NCBI GenBank assembly: GCA_029721435.1
Contig: CM056576.1
Location: 114,742,666-114,806,665 of the forward strand
From: Gymnothorax reevesii
Taxonomy: Eukaryota > Chordata > Actinopteri > Anguilliformes > Muraenidae
Reading direction: 5' to 3'
DNA length: 64,000 nt
The notes under the pieces were generated by a model. It searched no databases. It was not told the DNA's origin and saw only the letters and a list, made by a program, of their open reading frames with translations. Positions 33,569-44,699 of this stretch are shown here, in pieces. A program made the position numbers and the translations under genes. The number at the start of each line of letters is the position of its first letter. Positions within the stretch are counted from its first letter, which is position 1.

Positions 33569-33607
33569 TGTTTTTGTATGGGAGGTGAATACTTCATCAT
33601 CACTGTG
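33569..33607 (-). promoter_or_regulatory. V-type RSS, 23-bp spacer
   Basis: Heptamer CACAGTG (33601-33607), spacer exactly 23 bp (33578-33600), nonamer ACAAAAACA (33569-33577), read on the minus strand directly after the CALRP codons. Confidence 0.93.
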
Positions 33608-34067
33608 GGCCTCAGAGCACAGTAATACACAGCAGAGTCAGACAGCTGCAACCTCTGTATTGTTAAAGGTACAGTGCTTGAGGTTTTGTTGAGATGAGCA
33701 TCAAATCTCTCATTGAATTCTGGTGCATTGTTTTTTGAGCCATATAGATCTTGTCTCAACATGAACTTAGGGAATCCATTTGGATACTGTATGTACCAAA
33801 ATAGAAATGGCTGTGCACTGCTTGTGCTATATTTGCAGTCAAGTGTCACTGACTCTCTTTCAAGAGCAATCTTATTGCTGTTGGACTGCGTCACGGTGTC
33901 TTCAGCTCTGCATTCTGAAAAAAAGAACAATTCAGAAATTTTCATTACACAAAACACTTGACAAAATCACTTGAATGGAATGAATGAATGAATAAAATAA
34001 ATGAATATAAAATCTTACCAAAGCTGTAGATACCAATGATCAAAAGAATATGGATCTCAATGTCCAT
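33608..34067 (-). CDS. T-cell receptor alpha/delta V gene (second), intact
   Basis: The leader exon (34067-34019, MDIEIHILLIIGIYSFG) ends at donor GTAAGA. The V exon (33914-33608) follows the acceptor TTCTTTTTTTCAG, in phase. Hallmarks are SVTLDCKYST (first Cys), FLFWYIQYPNG (Trp; the usual Q-Q is I-Q), and LTIQRLQLSDSAVYYCALRP with the second Cys, then the RSS. The strand pairings LERESVTL and PLTIQRLQ are typical of TRAV. The sequence is clearly different from the other two V genes here, so it is a separate subgroup. No stop or frameshift. Same orientation as its neighbours, about 12.6 kb from the first. Confidence 0.93.
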
Positions 34068-34381
34068 TGCAACACTCAAAAATAAGTTGAATTAATGATG
34101 TGAACAAGTATAATCCAACGAAAAGCAAGAAAGACTTTGAGAATGAGGCATTAAGCAATCAACTATCGAGACTGCAGAGGATTTCTCTGGTTTCAGTTGA
34201 CTGGTACCATAGTGTTAGGCTTCAAGAGGAGGAGCTTATGTTAGTCTGGACCAAAGGTTTCAATTTTGGTAAATTTGTCTCATACTAAACAAATACAGGA
34301 GGCGGACAGATATCAGATGCGCCCGTGAAAAATGGCTTTTACAACAAAGTGTCTGAACCACAGTTCCAAAACCATCTACAT

Positions 34382-34585
34382 CAGGGGTCCTCAATCTTTC
34401 CCAGAAAGGGCCGGTGTGGGTGCAGGCTTTCATTGCAACCAAGCATTTACACACCGGATGCTACTAATCAACCCCTGGACTGCTTACAAATAAGCTTGAT
34501 TAGTAGCATCAGGTGCATAGCTGGTTGGTTACAATGAAAGCCTGCACCTACACTGGCCCTTTGTGGGAAAGATTGGGGAACCCTG
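34382..34585. mobile_element. Palindromic hAT-type MITE, copy 1
   Basis: About 204 bp, starting CAGGGGTCCTCAATCTTTCC and ending GGAAAGATTGGGGAACCCTG, so almost the whole element is an inverted repeat (GCTACTAATCAACCCC in the left arm; the right arm has GATTAGTAGC). Flanks ATCTACAT and ATCTTGTA share only part of an 8-bp duplication. A second copy lies at 60556-60759. Confidence 0.75.
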
Positions 34586-34616
34586 ATCTTGTACATCTAC
34601 ACTACTGATTCCCATT

Positions 34617-35050
34617 TATTACCCGAGGCCAAAGTATGGCCATCGAGTACTGCAAAGGCCTTGCGTTCATCTGTCTGTCTGTCCATCTGTGCAGACAATA
34701 ATTCCTTTCCTATTAATCTCAAAGATGGGTAACCTTGACCTACTTTAAGGGGTCAGAAGGTCACATTCTTTGTAAACACTGTTTCCTTGATTACATCCAC
34801 TATTTTTGTTGTCGCCACGTAAAATTTACAGCATGTATGTTCTGGATAATCAGCTTGTAGAACATTAAAGGTGGATGACCTTGACCTGGTTAATGGGGTC
34901 AAAAGGTCACATTGTTTCTGAACAGTGTTACTTTCATTACGCCTTTGCACTACCATGACATTTTTTGGTGTAGCCATGTCAAATTCATAAGGTGAACTCA
35001 CTGGATAATCAAGTTGGAAGACATGGAAGCTACATGGCCTTCACCTACTT
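34617..35050 (+). repeat. Hairpin-headed repeat, family 3
   Basis: A hairpin (ACCCGAGGCCAAAGTATGGC... ATCGAGT) is followed by ATCTGTCTGTCTGTCC. GGGGTCAGAAGGTCACATTC and GGGGTCAAAAGGTCACATTG come next, both AGGTCA-type half-sites two bases apart (DR2), with ACCTTGACCT motifs between. Layout as in families 1 and 2. Confidence 0.5.
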
Positions 35051-36394
35051 TAAATATCTTCTAATAACAATTTCATGTAGCAACATTATCAACCAAACTG
35101 TTCAGTCACGTTTAACATAACATCGAATTTTGATGACTGCGCATCATGTCAAACTTCATATTCAGAATGCCAAACGATGTAAAGTCCCAGCTGTCCTGTT
35201 CCACTGTGGATTGTGACTTTGACATGGTCGCATCACAAGAAACACAGTATTTTTTTGGAAAAATACGACCCAGTCAAAGAATGTCATCTTGTGGCAAATT
35301 GAAGGCACTACATGAGTCTTTTTGGATACAGTGTGTTTTTTTTTTCTAACCTGCCACACTCAATGAGTGAGGCTTCACATCTGAGTGCTTTCACTTGCCA
35401 ATGAACATTATATAACACGAACAACTTTTTCAACTACTCTAAAACTGCTAAATACTGTGTATAGGTGCACTTCTCAGTGTTTAAACTACTTATTTCTAGT
35501 GTTATGACAAGTGTAGGGAAAGATTTGCACTCTGTTTTTCAACCTGACACTGATAACAGAGCTTTAAACAATGCCAACAGGTTGAAGTGCAGTGGTCAAT
35601 TCTTTTAAATTCCATAAGTTTTCTCCTTAGATATGTGACTTAGGGAAATATTTTACCTTTAGTTAAGGAATCGTCCATAGACATTGCATAAAACCCCTCA
35701 AATGTTTTCCAAAGGTGAGAGTGTTTATTTAGCACTTTGCTGCATATCAGTGTATATTAATTGAATGCACATGTAATGGAATTTTCTGGGAATATCTGAG
35801 GGAAATATCCCATAAAGATGTCTTATGCGACTGTCCACAGCACTGCAATCACTGACCACAGAGCATTGCTTCATTTTGCGTAGTGAGCCTGCAAAATCTC
35901 AGCTAGCGGACTGTAACTCTATCCATTACTTGAAATATTTGCACAGGGACTGTACAGTGCTATGACGAAGTATCTGATCCATGCCCAATTTCTACTACTT
36001 TTTACTCATTTGTCATATTTGAATGTTTCAGACCAGGTCATCCAACCAACTTACAATTTGAGACAATGTAAATGAGTAAATGTAAAATGCAGTTTGTTTC
36101 ATTTACTGAAGGTGAAAAGTTATTCAAAACATATATCATCCATGTGAAAAAATAATTGACCCCAAAACATGACAGATGGTTGTGCTGTGATCAGAAGTTT
36201 GCAATAACTAGTAATATCAACATTACGATTTGAACATAAGGGAAATTTTCCGGCACCCTGCTTCAGACTGTCCCACTGTTAACATAAACCTCTAAACCCC
36301 CTCCTTCAGGTTTATTAAAATCATTACTATACTGGCTTCTCAAGTATTAGAAAATATTAAGTCAGTTAATTAAAATACATTTTGAACTTGTCTA
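35051..36394. other. No gene recognised
   Basis: About 1.3 kb without splice-consistent exons. The phrase GTGAAAAAATAATTGACCCC near 36150 resembles a Tc1/MITE end, but I cannot pair it. Confidence 0.35.
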
Positions 36395-36515
36395 TGGGTG
36401 GACCTGACTGTATCTGACGAGCAGAGGATAGCCACACCACCAAGGCATATCTGGCTTTTTCCTTTATTCAAGTCAATTTGGGACCATAATTTACAAAAAT
36501 GAACGTAATGATTGG

Positions 36516-37768
36516 TCACACTTTATTTGAAGTGTTGCTCATAAAGGCTTTATACAGCATGTATAATGCATTTAGCCTCTAACTAATTGACACTGTCAGT
36601 TATATCACAGCTGGCGTCACATGCTGAAGAAGGATGTGTTATTTCAACCTTTACTGTTGTGTTCTGGGGTTCTGGCCTTTGGTCAGGACAATATTTTTCT
36701 TGGTTTTATAGCCTCAGTTTATGTCTCAGTTTTAACAATTCCTTGTATTAGGATTACTCATTTCATAATTAATGTTTGTTGTCCATGTTTTTACTTTTCC
36801 GGGTTTTGTCTCTTGCCAGGTCTGCCCAGCCACTCCACCGCTTGTCTGCGTTCCGCCCCGTGCCTTCGTTGTTGCACATTTCAGAGCTCTGGTTGGCTTT
36901 GGTATTTCCCCCTTCCTTCTGTGCTGGATTTGGGGCTGTCTAAGCTTAATTGACAATTAACTGTTTTTAAGTTACTAACATTAACTAACATTCACTGGGT
37001 GGTGTAATTCTTAGATAGGCACATAACTAATACTACTAATTTAGACAGGGAGTTTGTTGTCATGATTCCTGCTTTGTTATTTCAAGTCTTGCTGTGCTTT
37101 TCTGTTCTAAACATTCCTGCTGCTTTCAAACTGCATACTTAATTGGTACTTAAGCTTAGCACGCTCATTCTCTTAATGAGCAAGTCTTGTCCACCAATCT
37201 CTGTCCACGTTATGATCTTGCCATGCCTCTTGTTCTCCTTCTCCAGGTGTTGCCCCTCATGTGTTCTGATTTCTTACCCTTTATCTGGATGCGGTGGAAG
37301 TTGGCTGGCAGACTGAGTCTCAAGTCCTTTCCAAGTTTCATTCCTAGTTCATGGTCAAGTCTAGTGTTCACAGCCTTGTTATTTTTGTGTATATTTATAG
37401 CCTTTGTGTTTTTTGTCCTGTTCGAGATCTGGTATTCTTTTCTGTTTATTGCTATTTCTGCCTGGAGTTTCCAGTGATTTTTTGTTTTTGCCATTTTTGG
37501 ATTCCTTTGTTCTTGCTCTGTGAAGCTCTCTTTAGTTTGTATTTTGCAACCCCTTGGGCGAAGTTTTTTGTTGGCCCTCGTGCCTGATTTTCTTTATTTC
37601 TTCAATAAACCTGATTCCTCCATCCTCGCATCTGGTGTCTAACTGGTCCCGTATCATTTACAAAGTATGACATTTGTTTATGATTTATGAAGACATTATG
37701 TCTCATTTATGAAGGCTTTATACATCCTGTATAAAGCCCTGATGAGCAACACTTCAAATAAAGTGTGA
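36516..37768. mobile_element. MITE with long inverted repeats, hosting a solo LTR
   Basis: Left end TCACACTTTATTTGAAGTGT, then TGCTCATAAAGGCTTTATAC. The right end is the inverted equivalent, ending AAATAAAGTGTGA. Without the 1-kb LTR and one copy of its duplication the element is about 250 bp. The target duplication is not clear. Confidence 0.7.
36655..37656 (+). mobile_element. Solo LTR, copy A (1002 bp)
   Basis: Begins TGTTGTGTTCTGGGGTTCTG, ends GGTCCCGTATCA, and has a poly(A) signal in TTCAATAAACCTG near the 3' end. Flanked by the exact 5-bp duplication TTTAC (36650-36654, 37657-37661). No internal retroelement sequence, so it is a recombination-derived solo LTR. Family members are copies B and C below. 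The superfamily is not recognised; TG...CA with 5-bp duplication fits Gypsy, Copia or ERV. Confidence 0.88.
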
Positions 37769-38004
37769 TAGGGTAGGAGACTTGAAACCTTTGATAGATA
37801 CCATAATATAATGTGGAAAATTATGAAAATAATAAATCAGGGGAAAGTAGGGTCATTTTCTCTGATATAGCACTGAACTTCTTTCTGCAACCACTGACAT
37901 CACCATCTGCTAGCTATTAAATAAAATGCAATTTTTAGAGATTTCCACATTGGCTTCACTTTTCTGACCCGGGCGCTGCATCTATCTTTTTATACAGTCT
38001 TCTG

Positions 38005-38300
38005 TGACTAGATTTTGGGCTACATACTGCCCCCTGCTTTATCAGACAGGAATGTATCAACCACATTAGATAGGTGGTGTTACGCCTACTGCAGTCCAAG
38101 TCAGCCTTTTTTTTAAGGTTAAAAAAGCAGGAAATTTACAGGAAAATATTTGAGCGGGAAGACAGTGGGAAAGACGGGTAAAATAAGGGAGAATCCTGGG
38201 AAAAACAGGAGGGTTGACAAGGCATGGTCTTCTTTCACAACCATGGGGGAATTTTGGCCCACTCTCATTGGCCACTCTTATTTCAATTCAGCCACACTTG
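38005..38300. other. No feature recognised
   Basis: Spacer between the hAT-like element and a Tc1-like remnant. Confidence 0.3.
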
Positions 38301-39389
38301 AGGGTTTTAAAGCATGAACTGGCTGTTTAAAGTCATGCCACAGCATCAGCTGGACTCAATTCAGGACTTAGACAAGATCACCCAACACCTTCATTTTTTT
38401 TCCTCTGAGCCATTCAGAGGTGAACTAACTTGTGTGCTTTGGATCATTGTCCAGCTGCATAAGCCAACTGCAATTGAAGTTTACGTCTCAAACTAGACAT
38501 TCTCCTTCAGGATTTTCTGGCAGGGGGCAGAATCCATGCTTCCGTCTATTCTGGCAAGTCAACCTGGTCCTAAAGCAGCGAAGCAGCCCCAGACCATCAC
38601 ATTACTACCACATTGTTTGACTGTTGGTTATGAATTTCAAATCATGGACTGTTATGTCACGCCAAATGTATGGAAATCCATGTCTTCGAAAAAGTTCTAC
38701 TTTTGATTCATCTGTCCACAGAATATTGTCTCAAAAGTATTGGGGGTCATCAAAATGTTTTTTTTTTTCTTTTTAGCACTTTTGAAATGAATTTTTTTTT
38801 TTTTTTTTTTTGGTCAGCAGTGGTTTTTGCATTGCAGCTCTTCAGTGGATGGCATTTTTGTGAAATCCCAAACATTGACCTGAATTGAGGCAGGTGATAC
38901 CTGCAGTTCTTTACATGTTAGCCTGGGCTCTTTTCCAAAAGGTTGTCGTTGATGCACTTTTGGAGGAATTTAGGTTGGCCCCTCCTGATAAGGTCTACCA
39001 TCCATCCATTTTTTTCCTGCATTTGTATCGTGGTTCACATCATGGTTTGCTGCAGCCCCAGAGCCTTAGAGGGGGCTTAACAACCCTTTGCAGACCAACT
39101 GATGTCAATAATTTTGTATCTCATGTTCTCTTGAATTTCTATAGATTGCTCTGCCTACTTTGTATTGCCTGATGGGGGAATTTGGGAATTACTTTGTCAC
39201 ATTGGGCCAGGTAGGGTTGGATAGCTTTCTTCCTTTCATATATAAACTCATCATTCAAAAAAATATTAAGTGTTCACTCAGGTTATCTTTCTATATTTGT
39301 AAAATTACTTTGATCTGAAACATTTATGTGTGACGATATGCAGAAAAAGAAGAAATCCAGAAGGGGCAAATACTTTTCCACGACACTGT
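38301..39389 (-). pseudogene. Tc1-like transposase remnant, minus strand
   Basis: Minus-strand reading gives NILWTDESKVELF (first catalytic Asp in TDES) near 38720-38680. Adjacent sequences match a very common fish Tc1 family: GGATCATTGTCCAGCTGCAT, CTCCTTCAGGATTTTCTGG and CAGCCCCAGACCATCACATT. The terminus GGGGCAAATACTTTTCCACG ACACTGT closes the element at about 39389. Multiple stops and poly(T) expansions (38757-38812) destroy it. Confidence 0.7.
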
Positions 39390-39666
39390 AAAAATATTGA
39401 ACCACAGAAACACATCCCCCCCAAAAATGAAATTTGGATTCAGCTTTGAAATTGTTTTGAAATTGTCCAAATAGATTCTAGTGGTAGTATGATCATGCAT
39501 ACAGTAAATAAATGTATAGTTCATAAGAATTAAAATTCTTAAAAGAGATTTAATGCAAGAAAAGAGGAGCATGTGTGGAGGGCTGAATTTAGTCATTTTT
39601 ATCATTATGTCTTCTTCATTATGATCTCTTTTTTATATATGTTGCTTCTAGGCTTAGGTATTGTCA
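39390..39666. other. 3' flank of the third V gene
   Basis: No coding or repeat feature recognised. Confidence 0.35.
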
Positions 39667-39704
39667 GGTTATTGCACAGAGTTTATGTGTTTCCTGTCAC
39701 TGTG
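39667..39704 (-). promoter_or_regulatory. V-type RSS, 22-bp spacer
   Basis: Heptamer CACAGTG (39698-39704), 22-bp spacer, nonamer GCAATAACC (39667-39675) on the minus strand. The nonamer departs from the ACAAAAACC consensus at several positions, so this RSS may be less efficient than those of the other two V genes. Confidence 0.85.
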
Positions 39705-40287
39705 GGCTGCAGGGCGCAGTAGTACAGAGCGGAGTCTGTCACTTCAGCAGAGGAGATCTCCAGATGCACACGGCTGTTCTGTTTGTCAAGTTCAACATTA
39801 TATCGTCCAACTTTTTTTTTTGTCGCACCCATACTGGTATCTGCTATTAAGATGAGGAATTCTGGTTTTGATAAGAGGTATTGGCGATACCAGTGCAGGT
39901 ACTTATTTAAGCCTGCAGTGCCAGTATAGGTACATGAAAAAGAGACATCGGTGTCCTCCATAGCATGTACTGTGTCGTTTAATGTAGTCACTGAGTCTTG
40001 AAAACTGTCACCTGAAAAAAAAATAGCACACAATTCACACATGACACATCATTTAACTAAAAATAATAAAAAAAAACTCACCACCTTTTGCAAATATATT
40101 GGTGGAGCTTATTCAACTTCAAATACCACATAGGATTGTTGAAATTATTGTGCTTTTCATTATTTGTCTTTTTGAGCTTAGCAGCTTGACATTTCAACAA
40201 GCCAACCAGGATGATGAAAGAACTGAGTGCATAATTCAACTTACCCACCATTGTTGAAAACAGGAGGAATAACCAGCACAACACCAT
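39705..40287 (-). CDS. T-cell receptor alpha/delta V gene (third), intact
   Basis: The leader exon (40287-40245, MVLCWLFLLFSTMVG) is followed by donor GTAAGT. The V exon (40011-39705) follows the acceptor CTATTTTTTTTTCAG in phase. Hallmarks are DVSFSCTYTG (first Cys), YLHWYRQYLLSKPEFLIL (Trp), then VHLEISSAEVTDSALYYCALQP (second Cys) and an RSS. The LEISSAEV and CALQP phrases are shared with the first V gene, so these two are related, while the CDR regions differ. No stops. About 6.1 kb separates it from the second V gene. Confidence 0.92.
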
Positions 40288-40289
40288 GA

Positions 40290-41470
40290 TAAATGTTTGA
40301 AACACTGACTTTAACTTTGACTTCCTCTATGTAGATTTAAGAGGAAATTCTCTTCCCACTCTTTTTAGCCCCTCCTCTTGCCACAAAACACTACTGAGCA
40401 TCAAAATCTTCAGTTTGAACAGAACTTAAGGAAACAATAGATTGCCCACAGTAAGCACTTAAAGTTAGACTAATTTGTCTTGCCTGTGTTCCATGATGCA
40501 AATGGAGTGGGTTCCTAAGTGTACCACTGGCTGAGAGGGAAAGTAGTTTTTAAATTGTATGTAGATGAAAGGGCCTTCTTAGATTTACAGTGACATCATC
40601 TGGTATTTATCCCCTCTACTGATTTTTGACTAGGCCACTCAAATTATAATTCTGTTTCTTTGAAATGGACTTGCTCCGGTGCTTCAGTATTCAGTATTCA
40701 GTATTGCAGGACATGATGGCCTGTGATGCACGGACATTCTCCTTTAGCCTCCATTTGTCTTTGCAGTATTTTGCATCTTTGCAACCCTCCTTTAGATAAC
40801 ATTTTTGGCCAGTCAATCTAATAAAGTAATCATGACTGTTAACTGGGTAACCTTAAGGTAGGTCATTTGATTAATAACCAAAGCAAGGTGTTCCTAGTTC
40901 AAGCCACAAATGGGGCTTTGGATTCTGACTTGATCTGGAGACATGAAATTGGGAAGGACTGTGACATAAAGCACTTGAGTAAAGCTCCCAAAACTGCTCC
41001 GGGGGCTTTATCCTGTTTCTCTCCATCACTTTGTCGGCAATTGAAACTGCTTGGTGTCTTTGAAAAAGAGAAATGTTCTCAATTGAACTTTCCCTGATTA
41101 AAAACAAGGTTGAAAAGAATACTGATGACTTTCTATGAAGCAAGCAAGGCCTGCAGGTCCTTAATTATCTGGGATCTTTAATAACCTCTCAGGTGAGTCT
41201 TCAATGCTCTCTTGATGGAATGTTGGAGGGGGAGGGGGGACATTTCCAGGAAGTTTCACCACTGCTCCATGTTTTCTCTATAATCACTTCACTTCTTTTA
41301 CAGGTCTCTGTTTTTGGTGAAATACAAGCACAAAAGCTTTTGTAAATGGTAAAAAGTTTAAAATAATAATTTACTTCTTTGGGAATAGTATCATATATTT
41401 TTTTATTAATTGAAGATGCCATACTTGGCTAAATACACTGACAAAATTAACATAAAAATAAAATAAATTA
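40290..41470. other. Upstream of the third V gene; nothing else recognised
   Basis: Should include the V promoter just above 40287, but I cannot identify a specific element. A short CAGTATT triple repeat lies at about 40685-40704. Confidence 0.35.
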
Positions 41471-42067
41471 ATTCATCATGCATTGTGCCTACTGTACAAG
41501 TCTCCGAAGGCATGATCATGATCATGATCTGGGGTTGCTTCATTTGGTTAGGCCTTGGTTCAGCACAAGGACTGTATAAAAGATGGACGGCCGAACGTCT
41601 CCTGAAAAGTGAAGCAAAAGCGTCTCGATCGCCAACTACTGGCAGGCTGCAGTACAAATTATAGGCCCGCCCCCTCCATGTTAGTGAAGGGGAGAAATGC
41701 GAGACAGGAAAAATTGTGTACATGAAAAATAATTTATTTCTGAAGATGGTTTCTTCATTTTTAGTCAGTTCTTACCATACTGATATATATTCTAGCGTCA
41801 ATTTTTCTGATCAGTTTTCTGTAAACCTTTTATTTGATATTATGCAAAAGGGGCGTGTAGTCATAATAAACACAGTGATTGACAACCGCAGAGCGCGTGG
41901 ACTAAGTCCCGATAGCGCCTGCCCCCTGCGTACTTCGTTTTGTGAATAGTAATTTCGCGTAGAGCTGGAGCGGGAACGTCGACAGGAGGCTTGACGTTAT
42001 CTGACATTCTTCACAGCTAACAGCGATTGTGCTTCAAGCAGGGCAGACTGCAACCAAAAACGACGAA

Positions 42068-44326
42068 ATGAGTTGCTCTGCTCTGAATTTCACTAACAAG
42101 TTAACCGTCCGGACCGATGGAAAGGATCTTTGCAGTTTTTTTGGTAAGTTAATTTTATTTTTTGTTTGTTGAAGTTGTACGGTCAGTGAAGTTATTACCA
42201 AGTAAGCTAGCTACCTTGGCTACGTTAAGACAGCAAGCAGAGTAGCAGACGTTTACGATGAATATGGAGAAAATGGTTATCGGTAGCCATTCGTCACTGG
42301 CAAAATATACATTTTTAATTTTAGAGAATACCTATTAAGGTAAGCTTTTGAATTCAGTCAACGGCTCTGTGTCATATAATGTCGTTCTTCTGTACTTGAA
42401 CTTGAAATTTTGAGCCAGTGCCGCAGTAGGTTCAGCCTTTAGCTTCCAGTTCTGCCGTCGGTATCTCGGAATTTTAGAACGAACAGAGACTGCGAGTGTC
42501 TCGGCCCGGTAGGAATTCTGCTTGATGTCGCTTAGGCTAATAAAGGGTAAAGGCTGTAGCGAGCTAATCTGCCTTTCAACAGACGAGCCCTAGGTTCGAG
42601 TGTTTTCGTAAGCATCAGCAAGCCAACTTCTCGTTTTTCAGTGGGTAACGTCAATACAACTTAAGTCCAACCTTATTTTGTAATCCTACGGCTAAAACTG
42701 CAAGGAAAACTAATTGGATCAATGGTACAGATTATTTTACCAACGACAGTATGACAAAAATGAGACATGCCGAAAGCGGATTCAATTCATTCATTCTTTC
42801 AATGTGAATTCGGCAGGTTTCGGATGAAATTACGGATGGAATCAATGCATCTACTTCAGTGGAATTGGCTAGTGAACGGGATAACTCTTAAAAGATTGAT
42901 CGGACGAAGTATCGAGAAAAGCTGACATTTCGAGTTTGGCCTGGAAAGAGAAGGGGCACAAACTGTAAATGAGGGAGTGGTGTAAACTGGGAATAATAAC
43001 TTTTAGAAATTGTTTGTCGCGTAATGGATGTTGCGCTATTAAATTATACATTAATTATTGCTGCGTTTGCTATGGAGTCACGTTAACTAGCGAGCTAGCT
43101 GACTTCAGTTAACGTTAACTGACCTTGCACTCGGCAACTTATGATCAATTAATTCAGCCAATGAAACACATTTGTTAAAGTAGTGCTTTCAGTATCTTAA
43201 TTTCGACAGTCAGAGCTGAGTTTGGGCGTTCCACAATGACAAGATAATATTTTCCATGATCAGCTTTATAATTTCTCGAAAAACAGAGTGAGTTCTTTTG
43301 AAATGTGATGTCTCTTCATATACAAACTATGTTTGAGACACGTTTCAAGTCCGAATAGGTGCATGTATTTCTCAAATTCATTCGACTATCTGGTTGTCAA
43401 TACGAGATCTCAGCTATAGTTAATGCAATTCCGATTGAAAGTATGTTCTGACCTTGCATACAGTTGTCAAGAGAATAACACAAAGAATTTGTGCTGTAAT
43501 TCAAGCTACCGTGGTTTCATTTAAATATTTGAGTGTGCAGCTGTTTTTTGACTGGTGGAGTATTTCTGTATCAGACTTGCTGTACCATGTTACCCCACAT
43601 AAAAAGGAATGTAAATTGGTAGCAGGAAGAATTTTGTTTCTAAGTATTTAAAGCTGCATATCACTCCATTCTATTTTTTATGTATGTAAAACCTGCCATA
43701 AGAAAAATTGCCAGATTTATGGGTTGGAATTCTACTTTACTGCTGTCATGGTAGGGCAGACTGCACTTTAGGTTTCAGACAAAAGCTTCACAAATAATTC
43801 AATGTTTTTTTTTTTTATCAGGTGATTACAGAAGCTGCCCTCAAATTCAGACCTCAGCATTACCCAGTGAAGACTTTGAGCATGCCACAAGCAATTATTT
43901 TGTTGTATTGCTGGAAGATACTTCTGAAGTAATTTGTAAATGAAATCCTGATAAAATGCTTGTCAAAACTGCTCAACTATGCATTGTCACAGAAACCTGC
44001 AATGGTTCTGTTTGACCATAATTTACAAGGAAGTAGGTAAGTCCATGTTGACTGAGTAATAATGGACTTCTAACTGGTTTCTCCTATGTATGCTTGTTCC
44101 GTCTGTGTCACCTTCCTTATATGTCATCGTCTTCAAAAATTGGCATAAACTGTCTTTTTTTTTAAATAATGCATTCAGAAGCTGTTCATCTTCACTACTG
44201 AGCCTTCAGTATTCCAACAAAGACTCGAGTCATCTGTCCTTGGACTGGGAGCACATGGGAAATGTTATGTAATTGAATGCACATTTCCTGTTATGGTGGT
44301 AAATTAAACCTGTTATGTACAATAAA
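42068..44326 (+). CDS. Spliced small gene model inside the 4.9-kb element
   Basis: Exon 1 coding starts at ATG 42068 (context GACGAAATGA) and runs to 42143 (FTNKLTVRTDGKDLCSFF) before donor GTAAGT. Exon 2 follows a strong acceptor (T14-ATCAG, 43821) in phase from 43822 to TGA 43941-43943; it includes DYRSCPQIQTSALPSEDFEH. The product would be 65 residues. AATAAA lies at 44321-44326. Upstream (41880-42060) is CpG-richer with a TGACGTTA box, so a promoter is plausible. I recognise no domain. Splice signals, phase and poly(A) signal together support a transcribed unit, but a short 65-residue frame alone is weak evidence; it may be a truncated first part of a captured host gene. Confidence 0.45.
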
Positions 44327-44699
44327 GGTCTTTACATTTACATTGAGCAAAGACTTCACTCTGGAATTCTTTCACATACATGTCCTCTGCTGCAGTAAAT
44401 CAGGCATGCAAATGAGTGTTAAATAAAAAAAATGTAAACAAAAACCACACTGCATGTAGTTGTCTGTGGTCCATCAACAACCTACTGGCTACATTTGCCG
44501 TGGGGAAACATGAAGGAGGCCCCATCAGGTGGAAAGGCTGGGGAAAGCAAATGGTTTGGAGAAAGTAAGATTGAGAGGAAGAGCTGGGAAAACAATAGGT
44601 ATGATGGCTAGTATAAAATAAATGAATAAAAAGTACATCAAACATCACATATAGCAAACAAACTATGACTTTTTTTGTGCCCATAACTGATGTTGAAAA

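Larger units (their letters stand above)
36395..38004 (-). mobile_element. hAT-like element related to 1508-2112, truncated and twice-nested
   Basis: The right end, read on the minus strand, is AGAAGACTGTATAAAAAGAT, then GATGCAGCGCC. The body matches the 1508-2112 MITE (AATGACCCTACTTTCC, TTTCAAGTCTCCT, AATTATGGTCCCA) down to about 36398. The inner end appears lost near 36395. The copy is interrupted at about 36512-37769 by another inverted-repeat element, which itself holds a solo LTR. Confidence 0.65.
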
